Positions 1 through 5,601 of a stretch of 15,774 bases of DNA are shown one piece after another. This stretch comes from CAZVEE01 sp964625525 (lineage in GTDB: Bacteria > Pseudomonadota > Alphaproteobacteria > JAJFIK01), in NCBI GenBank assembly GCA_964625525.1, contig CAZVEE010000082.1, positions 1 to 15,774 on the forward strand, given 5' to 3'. The first letter of the stretch is position 1. Every line of letters starts with the position of its first letter. The translations under genes and the position numbers were made by a program. The notes beneath the pieces are model-generated. The model saw only the letters and a list, made by a program, of their open reading frames with translations. It did no database searches and was not told the origin of the DNA.

Positions 1-413
1 CTGAGCCCGTCCATAACGGCGTGCCGGCTGACGCCCCGGCGACCCCACCATTGGGCGCCCGTGAACCGTTCGTCCCCACCTATTCCTACGCCAAACCCGA
101 GCGGCCCTATACCGCGCCGGTGCATAGCGGCGCCAGCCTGCCCAAGAAAGCCGAAACCGCGCAGAACCGCAGCATGCTGGTCTCCACCCTCCATGCCTTG
201 TCCGGGCTGATGCTGGTGGTGACCGTGGTGACGTTCATCGCCGCCGCGTTCATCTTTGCGGGCCAGGACATGCGCCCGATCAATGTGGGCGCCATTGCCA
301 TGCTGTTCGCGCTGGCCCCGCTCACCGCTTACTTGATCCTGCGCACAGTCGAGCATCGCTTGCGCGCCAAACGCAAACCGACCCACAATGGGGCGGACGT
401 GCTACCCGCCTGA
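1..413 (+). CDS. C-terminal part of an unrecognised membrane protein (5' partial)
   Basis: The frame is open from the left edge of the window to the TGA at 411-413. The gene probably starts upstream, because the only internal candidate (GTG at 21) has no visible Shine-Dalgarno. The visible part begins with a Pro/Ala-rich, probably disordered stretch. Two hydrophobic segments follow, one around LSGLMLVVTVVTFIAAAFIF and one around IAMLFALAPLTAYLIL, and the protein ends in a basic tail (RLRAKRK). By the positive-inside rule this tail is probably cytoplasmic. I do not recognise a family. The stop codon lies inside the first copy of a 19-bp tandem repeat, and a strong terminator follows at 479-508. 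Confidence 0.65.
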   Translation, partial: EPVHNGVPADAPATPPLGAREPFVPTYSYAKPERPYTAPVHSGASLPKKAETAQNRSMLVSTLHALSGLMLVVTVVTFIAAAFIFAGQDMRPINVGAIAMLFALAPLTAYLILRTVEHRLRAKRKPTHNGADVLPA

Positions 414-465
414 TGATCCCGATACGGCCTGATGATCCCGATACGGCCTGATGATCCCGATACGG
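409..465. repeat. 19-bp direct repeat, three perfect tandem copies
   Basis: The unit CCTGATGATCCCGATACGG occurs at 409-427, 428-446 and 447-465 with no mismatches. The first copy supplies the stop codon (TGA, 411-413) of the upstream membrane-protein gene. Because the unit is not a multiple of three, the array does not extend the reading frame. It lies between that stop codon and the terminator hairpin. Confidence 0.95.
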
Positions 466-478
466 ATTGAAAACAAAC

Positions 479-508
479 GGGCGGGCGCCGCAAGGCCCCG
501 CCCTTTTT
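479..508 (+). terminator. Rho-independent terminator between convergent genes
   Basis: The stem pairs GGGCGGG (479-485) with CCCGCCC (497-503). An inner GCC/GGC stem is closed by a GCAA (GNRA) tetraloop, with one bulged C at 486. TTTTT follows at 504-508. It ends the plus-strand membrane-protein gene. On the minus strand the hairpin is followed by a looser T-rich stretch, so it may also serve the MAPEG gene that ends at 531. Confidence 0.9.
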
Positions 509-530
509 GCATGCGATGCACCCGCGCCAC

Positions 531-941
531 TTACAGCGCGCTCATAAGGATCTGCACGGACCACCACACCACGAGCACGACCTGCACCAGCAGTGCGAGA
601 AAGCGCAGCATCACCGCCGGCACGCTCGTCGACACCAGATGGATCAGCGACTGCGCAACGCGGGCGCCCAGAAGCCACAATGCCCAGTCATTGGTGATCG
701 CCGCCGTGTTCACAGCCGCGTCATAGACCAGGATTGCCAGCGCGAAGGGCACAAACTCATAGCTGTTTGCGTGCACCCGGCATAACCGTTGAGAAAACGG
801 TCCCACATCCTCGCCCGTGGGCGCGAACTCGTTCGCCTGCTTGGCGCCAGACGCGGACACCACCGTGCGCAACCCCGCCATCAGCACCAGCAGCGCCATC
901 ATCCAGAGCACCAGGCCCGCAATGGCAATCGTCGTAAACAT
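531..941 (-). CDS. MAPEG-family integral membrane protein
   Basis: This is a 136-residue polytopic membrane protein with about four hydrophobic helices (roughly residues 5-27, 62-80, 84-101 and 106-128). The R-x-x-x-HANSYE signature at residues 52-62 matches the charged motif that follows helix 1 in the MAPEG superfamily (membrane-associated proteins in eicosanoid and glutathione metabolism), and the length is typical. Bacterial members are often annotated as glutathione-S-transferase-like, but the substrate cannot be told here. The ATG at 939-941 was chosen because GGGGAGGTGA lies a few bases upstream. A longer reading of this frame has an N-terminus unlike the family. Two perfect hairpins lie in the presumed leader. 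Confidence 0.85.
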   Translation of the reverse strand: MFTTIAIAGLVLWMMALLVLMAGLRTVVSASGAKQANEFAPTGEDVGPFSQRLCRVHANSYEFVPFALAILVYDAAVNTAAITNDWALWLLGARVAQSLIHLVSTSVPAVMLRFLALLVQVVLVVWWSVQILMSAL

Positions 942-967
942 GGCTGTCACCTCCCCGTTTATGAAAC

Positions 968-989
968 CAGGGGCCATGCTTTGCCCCTG
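968..989 (-). other. Leader hairpin 1 upstream of the MAPEG gene
   Basis: A perfect 7-bp stem, CAGGGGC (968-974) with GCCCCTG (983-989), encloses an 8-base loop. It begins 27 bases upstream of the MAPEG start codon, just beyond the Shine-Dalgarno. Its function is unknown; transcript structure or an operator are both possible. Confidence 0.5.
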
Positions 990-1007
990 TTGCGGGCACG
1001 ACTCTAG

Positions 1008-1025
1008 GCTGGGAGGCGTCCCAGC
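1008..1025 (-). other. Leader hairpin 2 upstream of the MAPEG gene
   Basis: A perfect 7-bp stem, GCTGGGA (1008-1014) with TCCCAGC (1019-1025), has a 4-base loop. It lies 18 bases beyond the first leader hairpin. No T-tract follows on the minus strand, so it is not an obvious terminator. Confidence 0.5.
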
Positions 1026-1059
1026 GACCATCAAAAAACACTGATAGTGCAGGCCCTGA

Positions 1060-1089
1060 TCAGCGCCCGCCGGGTCAGCGCCCGCCTGT
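1060..1089. repeat. 15-bp tandem duplication
   Basis: TCAGCGCCCGCCGGG (1060-1074) is followed directly by TCAGCGCCCGCCTGT (1075-1089), which matches at 13 of 15 positions. It lies in non-coding DNA upstream of the MAPEG gene. Confidence 0.85.
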
Positions 1090-1211
1090 GACGCCACGGA
1101 AAGACTGTTCGTAAGGGCGCCGCAAAATCGCCGCGCCTGTCACAACAGCGAGACATGACCGTGTCTCACTTGGAGACGTCATCTTGCAAAGAGCCGCGCC
1201 ATTGTGGCATC

Positions 1212-1375
1212 GAGCGAGCGAGCCGGGGACGGACGGGCCGGGGACNNNNNNNNNNNNNNNNNNNNNNNNNNNNNNNNNNNNNNNNNNNNNNNNNNNNNNN
1301 NNNNNNNNNNNNNNNNNNNNNNNNNNNNNNNNNNNNNNNNNNNNNGGACAGGCGAGCTGAGGACAGGCGAGCCGG
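1212..1375. repeat. 15-bp minisatellite interrupted by an assembly gap
   Basis: Left of the gap are the related 15-mers 1212-1226 and 1227-1241 (GGACGGACGGGCCGG), then the first four bases (GGAC) of another unit at 1242-1245. Right of the gap are GGACAGGCGAGCTGA (1346-1360) and GGACAGGCGAGCCGG (1361-1375). Units on both sides share the GGAC start and the 15-base length, so the gap most likely sits inside one degenerate tandem array that could not be assembled. Confidence 0.75.
1246..1345. other. Assembly gap (100 N)
   Basis: Exactly 100 N bases, the conventional filler for a gap of unknown size. Tandem repeats touch both edges. Protein frames read through it carry no information. Confidence 0.97.
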
Positions 1376-1681
1376 TCCGTGCGGATGGGATCCGCAGTCG
1401 GCGGCGTGCGGGCCCCGTTGCGATGGGGACGTAATTTGGGCGTATGTCGTGCCCCGCCCTACCAAAGCGTTGTGCCAGGGCCACGGACCTTAGAAATCCG
1501 CCATTGTGTGCGATGCATATTGTTGTGTCGTCAGGCTTTTGGTAATACCACATTGAGAGTGAAAGGTGTGTTATATCTCTGCGTCGCAGACCCTTGGAGT
1601 TTTACAGTTTTTGCTCTCGAGGGGGGCTGGAGAGAACGACATCGGCTCCGATGGTAACCTGATATGGAGAGGGTAGACACC

Positions 1682-1948
1682 ATGATGACCAAGACGATCC
1701 GCGTTTCCGCCACGGTTCTGGCTCTGGCGTTCGGCACCGCTGCGCTGGGTGCTTGCGCTTCGCTGTCCGAAGACGATCGCAACTACATCGAAGCTGCTAA
1801 GAGCGACGCCCGCAACGCGGCCGACCGTTCCGCGCAGAGCGCCGAGAACGCTGAAGCTGCTGCGCGTCGCGCCGAAGCTGCTGCGGCTCGCGCGGAAGAC
1901 GCTGCGGCTCGCGCCGAAGCGATCTTCAACCGTTCGCTGCGCAAGTAA
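1682..1948 (+). CDS. Lpp/OprI-like alanine-zipper outer-membrane lipoprotein
   Basis: This is an 88-residue precursor. A signal peptide ends in the lipobox LGAC with the lipidated cysteine at residue 25. The mature part of about 64 residues is nearly all helix, with Ala-rich seven-residue repeats (AEAAARR, AEAAAAR, AEDAAAR, AEAI...). These match the alanine-zipper coiled coils of the E. coli Lpp and Pseudomonas OprI type. The C-terminus, SLRK, resembles the terminal Arg-Lys of Lpp, whose lysine is joined to peptidoglycan. The start at 1682 is set by GGAGAGGG at 1666-1673; the upstream in-frame ATG at 1664 overlaps that site, and the next codon (1685) is also ATG. It faces an L,D-transpeptidase, the enzyme class that makes the Lpp linkage. 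Covalent attachment is inferred, not seen. Confidence 0.85.
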   Translation: MMTKTIRVSATVLALAFGTAALGACASLSEDDRNYIEAAKSDARNAADRSAQSAENAEAAARRAEAAAARAEDAAARAEAIFNRSLRK

Positions 1949-1976
1949 TCGCATTCGGCTTCACCGCCGACTGCAG

Positions 1977-2008
1977 AAAACCGGCCTGGGAAACCAGGCC
2001 GGTTTTTT
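1977..2008 (+). terminator. Strong Rho-independent terminator of the lipoprotein gene
   Basis: AAAACCGGCCTGG (1977-1989) pairs perfectly with CCAGGCCGGTTTT (1994-2006) across a GAAA tetraloop, and the T run continues to 2008. Such a strong terminator suits a highly expressed small structural lipoprotein. The A run on the 5' side also makes it usable on the minus strand. Confidence 0.95.
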
Positions 2009-2036
2009 CGTGCCCGCGCTGCATGGCGCGCGCCCA

Positions 2037-2077
2037 TGACAAAGGGCTCGGCGCCTGAGGCACCGAGCCCTTTGTCA
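2037..2077 (-). terminator. Hairpin at the 3' end of the L,D-transpeptidase gene
   Basis: TGACAAAGGGCTCGG (2037-2051) pairs perfectly with CCGAGCCCTTTGTCA (2063-2077), with a short extra stem inside. It lies 15 bases past the transpeptidase stop codon. No run of T follows on the minus strand, so termination strength is uncertain. It may instead protect the 3' end or block read-through from the convergent lipoprotein gene. Confidence 0.7.
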
Positions 2078-2092
2078 ATCCTGCGCAAGGAT

Positions 2093-3058
2093 TTACTCGG
2101 TGATACGGATCGGCACCCCGCGGCGCTCGGCGACCGCGGCGCGCACCGTGTCCCAATTCACCCGGCCAATATCAACGCCAGCGGCATCAAACACCAGATC
2201 GTCCACATTGCCGATGGGCTGGGGCAGCACCTCGTCACCATATTCGACCTGATCCGCTTGATCGCCGAACGGGTGCACTTCCATGTACAGATTATCGTCG
2301 CGCCAGCCCAGCTTCACGGGCTGATTGGTGATGGTGACCGGCATGCCCACCCGCACCAGCTCGAACACTTCTTCCACATCAGTGGGATACATGCGCACGC
2401 AGCCCCGGCTCACCCGACGCCCGATCCCTTCGGGTTTGTTGGTGCCGTGGATCGCATAGCCGTTCCACCCCACGCGGATGCGCCGGTTGCCCAGCGGATT
2501 GTCCGGCCCCGGCGGCACATAGGCCGGCACGGTGGGATCTTCAGAGCGGTGATTGGCGGTCGGCACCCAGGTCGGGTTGACGGTTTTCTCCGTCACGGTC
2601 TGAAGCCCCAGCGGCGTCTCATAAGCCTCCCGGCCCGTGGAGATCGGCCAGCTTTGCGGCGCCCCCCCGTCCGGCGGGAAAAAGTAAAGCCGCAGATCAC
2701 CCAGATTAACGAGCAGACCCGGGCCGGCATCCTTCGGCAGGATATGTTGCTCTGGCAACAGGAGGACGGTGTCCTCAATGGGCAGCCACGGATCTACATC
2801 CGGATTGGCGGCCCGCAACTCCACATAGCCAATGCGATAGCGCATGGCGATGTCGAGCATGGTATCGCCCGGCCGGACATAATGAATCGACAGCGATCCG
2901 ACCATGCCAGTGGTCTGCGGCACCGAGGCGCCCGATGGCGTCGCCCCCAGCGAGAGGATCATGGCGGTCGCGCACACCACGGCGAGCCGCGCCGCATGAA
3001 GAAAGCTCTTGGGTAATCTCACCAGACGTCCCCGTTTCCTGCCCAAATCCGGTCTCAC
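2093..3058 (-). CDS. Periplasmic L,D-transpeptidase (ErfK/YbiS/YcfS type) with LysM domain
   Basis: This is a 321-residue secreted protein. A basic N-terminus and hydrophobic stretch form a signal peptide (about residues 1-44, ending near SGA). A LysM-like peptidoglycan-binding domain follows (about 59-107, HYVRPGDTMLDIA...). The YkuD catalytic domain covers about 113-241, with the HGT motif at 204-206 and S-R-G-C-V-R-M carrying the catalytic Cys220. A C-terminal extension of about 80 residues follows. Enzymes of this class use meso-DAP-containing stem peptides to form 3-3 crosslinks or to anchor Lpp-type lipoproteins. The start is a GTG at 3056-3058, supported by AAGGTGAGG just upstream. It is convergent with the alanine-zipper lipoprotein, which could be its substrate (inference). 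It is divergent from the sulfotransferase gene. Confidence 0.92.
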   Translation of the reverse strand: MRPDLGRKRGRLVRLPKSFLHAARLAVVCATAMILSLGATPSGASVPQTTGMVGSLSIHYVRPGDTMLDIAMRYRIGYVELRAANPDVDPWLPIEDTVLLLPEQHILPKDAGPGLLVNLGDLRLYFFPPDGGAPQSWPISTGREAYETPLGLQTVTEKTVNPTWVPTANHRSEDPTVPAYVPPGPDNPLGNRRIRVGWNGYAIHGTNKPEGIGRRVSRGCVRMYPTDVEEVFELVRVGMPVTITNQPVKLGWRDDNLYMEVHPFGDQADQVEYGDEVLPQPIGNVDDLVFDAAGVDIGRVNWDTVRAAVAERRGVPIRITE

Positions 3059-3306
3059 AGCCTCACCTTAGAGGCCCCTCCACTGTGCCAGGGGATCCCA
3101 CCCCATGCCAGCGATAGTGCTCACCGGTCTCACAAACAAATTTGATCGTCTTATGGCAAGCGCCTGGCGTCACACACGGCTTGCCCCAGTGTGCCGACGC
3201 TGCAAAACTGCGCCCACTTTCCAACTGTGTCATGCAGGAGCCGGACCGGCGCGCATCACGGGTTGGAACCGCAGACCAGACACGCGATCGGGGATTTCCA
3301 AACACC
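3059..3306. promoter_or_regulatory. Divergent intergenic region, transpeptidase / sulfotransferase
   Basis: Promoters for both divergent genes must lie in these 248 bases. The only clear structure is an inverted repeat, GGCAAGC (3155-3161) with GCTTGCC (3179-3185). I could not assign a -35/-10 pair with confidence. The frame of the sulfotransferase stays open back to 3142, but that stretch does not look like protein of this family. Confidence 0.4.
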
Positions 3307-4404
3307 ATGCATCCGTTGAGCGGCGCCGATCTCGGCACGTTATGGTCGGTCCTGACACGCAGCGGCGGCGTGGCGTCCGGCAAGCTGATGAAGACCGCAG
3401 GCATTGTGGGTGCGGCGGTCGGTCGCTGGCCCTTCTCCACGGCCGAGTATTACGCCCTATCGGGCTCTCTGCCGGACCTGACGGACATGCCCCCGCCCAT
3501 CTTCATCGTCGGCCATTGGCGCAGCGGCACGACCCATCTTTACAACATTATGAGTAAGGATGCCTTTGGCTTCGTGCCGCCGGTGGCTACGGGCCTGCCC
3601 TGGGATTTGATGGGCTTGGCGCGGGCGCTCGGACCGCTTCTGGACAAAGCGCTGCCGGAAAGCCGCTTCATCGACAACATCCCCGTCACTCCGGACGCCC
3701 CGCAGGAAGACGAAATCGCGCTCGCCAATATGACGCCGCTCTCCTTCTATCATGCGATCTACTTTCCCGAGCGCTTCACGGATTATCTGACCGAGGGCCT
3801 CTTCTTCGACAATTGCAGCGCTGACGACATCACCGCCTGGCGCGAGCGCTTTGAGCATTTCATGCGCAAGCTCTATGTGCATCAGGATCGCAAGCGTCTG
3901 TTGATCAAGAACCCGGTCTACACGGCCCGCGTCAGCCTTCTGCATGAGATCATGCCTCAGGCCCGCTTTATCCATATTCACCGCAACCCCTATGACGTTT
4001 TCGTCTCCATGCGGAATTTCTATAAGAAACTGCTGAAGGAGTTCGCCCTTCAGGACTACGCTCACGTGGATATCGATCAGGCGATCCTCGACACCTATGC
4101 CCGCATGATGCGTATTCTAGATGAGGATCTGGCGGCCCTGCCCCGTCATCTCTACACGGAACTCAGCTATGATCATCTGGATGATGAACCGCTGACGGCG
4201 GTGGAGCAGATTTACCGCGATCTCGATATCGAAGGGTTCGAGACGATCCGCCCCACCTTCTCCGCCTATCTAGACTCGGTAAAAACTTACAAAAAGAACC
4301 GTTTCTCTTACGGCGACGCGGAAGCGGCCCTGGTGGAAGGCCATTGGGGCGAGTTTGTCAATCGCTGGTCCTATCGCCGCCCGGCCCCACAGGAGCCCGC
4401 ATGA
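3307..4404 (+). CDS. PAPS-dependent sulfotransferase (Sulfotransf_3-like)
   Basis: This is a 365-residue, probably cytoplasmic enzyme expected to move a sulfo group from PAPS to an acceptor that cannot be told from sequence. The 5'-phosphosulfate-binding loop is FIVGHWRSGTTHL (residues 66-78). The 3'-phosphate-binding element is RFIHIHRNPYDVFVSM (220-235). The family-typical APQEDEIAL, LLIKNPVY and ELSYDHL segments are present in the expected order. The start at 3307 is a choice: only a distant GGGGA precedes it, but the frame upstream lacks family character. The stop codon overlaps the start of the next gene (ATGA, 4401-4404), so it is translationally coupled to the PON-like lipoprotein and, beyond it, to hpnA. 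That context makes a hopanoid or other lipid acceptor possible, but unproven. Confidence 0.88.
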   Translation: MHPLSGADLGTLWSVLTRSGGVASGKLMKTAGIVGAAVGRWPFSTAEYYALSGSLPDLTDMPPPIFIVGHWRSGTTHLYNIMSKDAFGFVPPVATGLPWDLMGLARALGPLLDKALPESRFIDNIPVTPDAPQEDEIALANMTPLSFYHAIYFPERFTDYLTEGLFFDNCSADDITAWRERFEHFMRKLYVHQDRKRLLIKNPVYTARVSLLHEIMPQARFIHIHRNPYDVFVSMRNFYKKLLKEFALQDYAHVDIDQAILDTYARMMRILDEDLAALPRHLYTELSYDHLDDEPLTAVEQIYRDLDIEGFETIRPTFSAYLDSVKTYKKNRFSYGDAEAALVEGHWGEFVNRWSYRRPAPQEPA

Positions 4405-5588
4405 CCCGCGTCGTGAGCGCCCTTAAAGCACCCTTGGCCGGCCTTATCGGCCTGACCCTGCTGTCCGCATGTACCGAAGACCGCGCCCCGCTGGGCCCGG
4501 CGGAAACCACCGCCTGTATGCAGCTCCCTCTTTTCGATGCCAAGACAGGGGCCGCCGTCACCGGTGCGGAGGATTTGGCCGTTGATCCGTCCACGGGCAC
4601 ACTCTACATCTCCGCTTTCGACCGCTTCGCGCTCGAAGACGCTTTAGAGCGCAATCAGCCAGTGCTGCCACGCGGTGGTCTTTACACGGTGGACCTGGAT
4701 ACCGTGCTCAGTGCCGAAGGCCCGGTCACCGTAGACGAACAGCTTTCGCCCTTTTTCGCACGCGGCGATTTCCGTCCCCATGGGATCGATCTCTATACGG
4801 GACCCTTTGGCCGGCGCGTGCTCGCGGTCATTGTGCATCGCTATCACCGGGACGGCGTGGGCGAGGGCCTCACCTGGACCCGCTCCACCGACCTGGAAAC
4901 CTACACCATCACCGAAGACGGCCTTGCCCCCCTGGGCAGTGCCGCCCATCCGGGCCTGTGCCAAGCCAATGACGTGGCGGCTGTCAGCCCCCGCCATTTC
5001 CTGGTCACCCGAGATCGAGGCGCTTGCGGTTCCTGGATGTGGGCAGAGGACGTGCTCGGCCTGCGCCGGGCCTCGGTCGTTCATGTGGAACTCTCCGATG
5101 GCGGACGGCTGGAACGCCCGCCCGTGCCGGTTGCCGGCGGCATCGGCTTTGCCAACGGTATCACCGTGGACCGGGAGGCGCGCCGCGCCATTGTCGCCGC
5201 CACACGAGAAGAAGCATTGCTGGTTTATGATTTGGACACCCTGCTCTCCAGCAATGCGGGGCGCCCGGTGGGTCGCATCGTCCTGCCGGGGGGGCCGGAC
5301 AATCTGATCATGGCTGACGGGCAGACCCTTCTGGCGGGGGTTCACCCTTCGCTTCTACGCATGGGTTTTTATCGTAATCGCTGGTTTGAAACGGAAACCG
5401 CGCCGGCCCGGCTCATGCGGGTGGATATGAGCGATGCGTCCACGGGCCTGGTCTATGACGATATGGTGGGCGCGGACTTTCCCGCCGTCACCGCCGGCAT
5501 TGAATATGCTGACCACATTATCATGGGCAGCGTCACCGCTCCGGGCCTCATGGTCTGTTCCCTGAACGCTCCCGATGTCACCCCCTGA
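4401..5588 (+). CDS. Paraoxonase/arylesterase-like (PON family) lactonase lipoprotein
   Basis: This is a 395-residue predicted lipoprotein with a signal peptide and lipobox LSAC (Cys24). The rest reads as a six-bladed beta-propeller related to paraoxonases. Matching by eye to PON1 from memory, Glu57-Asp58 (AEDLAV), Asn180-Asp181 (QANDVAAV), Asn222 (FANGITV) and Asp270-Asn271 (GGPDN) correspond to the calcium ligands. His127 (RPHGID) and His146 (VIVH) correspond to the His115/His134 dyad. Cys39 and Cys386 (LMVCSL) sit where PON1 has its Cys42-Cys353 disulfide. It is therefore likely a calcium-dependent lactonase or esterase facing the periplasm; the substrate is unknown. AGGAG precedes the ATG, which overlaps the sulfotransferase stop; hpnA begins 13 bases after the stop. 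SMP-30-like is a looser alternative label. Confidence 0.82.
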   Translation: MTRVVSALKAPLAGLIGLTLLSACTEDRAPLGPAETTACMQLPLFDAKTGAAVTGAEDLAVDPSTGTLYISAFDRFALEDALERNQPVLPRGGLYTVDLDTVLSAEGPVTVDEQLSPFFARGDFRPHGIDLYTGPFGRRVLAVIVHRYHRDGVGEGLTWTRSTDLETYTITEDGLAPLGSAAHPGLCQANDVAAVSPRHFLVTRDRGACGSWMWAEDVLGLRRASVVHVELSDGGRLERPPVPVAGGIGFANGITVDREARRAIVAATREEALLVYDLDTLLSSNAGRPVGRIVLPGGPDNLIMADGQTLLAGVHPSLLRMGFYRNRWFETETAPARLMRVDMSDASTGLVYDDMVGADFPAVTAGIEYADHIIMGSVTAPGLMVCSLNAPDVTP

Positions 5589-5601
5589 CAGGAGGGGCCG
5601 C

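Larger units (their letters stand above)
942..1681. other. Gene-free stretch between the MAPEG gene and the lipoprotein gene
   Basis: I see no convincing gene in these 740 bases. Open frames here are short, run through the N gap or have unnatural composition. The stretch holds two hairpins (968-1025), a 15-bp-period duplication (1060-1089), a dyad GAGACA-N6-TGTCTC (1150-1167), a tandem-repeat array interrupted by the gap (1212-1375), and a 13-bp palindrome TCTGCG-T-CGCAGA (1578-1590) about 90 bases before the lipoprotein start. The promoter of the lipoprotein gene must lie here, but I could not pick a credible -35/-10 pair. No tRNA was recognised. Confidence 0.7.

Noticed and set aside
1212..1375. 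CRISPR array
   Set aside because: Units are 15 bp, tandem and without spacers, and no cas genes are nearby.
1155..1493. Open frames running through gap 1
   Set aside because: About 34 codons are N, and the flanks are 15-bp repeats divisible by three, which keep frames open artificially.
1376..1660. Possible tRNA or small RNA gene
   Set aside because: I found no cloverleaf, no T-loop GTTCRA-type box and no terminator that would support an RNA gene.
2036..3016. Long plus-strand open frame antisense to the L,D-transpeptidase
   Set aside because: It is His/Arg/Pro-rich with no family resemblance and is the complement of a gene with full catalytic motifs; it is a by-product of high GC codon use.
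3142..3306. N-terminal extension of the sulfotransferase from an ATG at 3142
   Set aside because: The 55 extra residues do not resemble the family, and they would fill most of the divergent promoter region.
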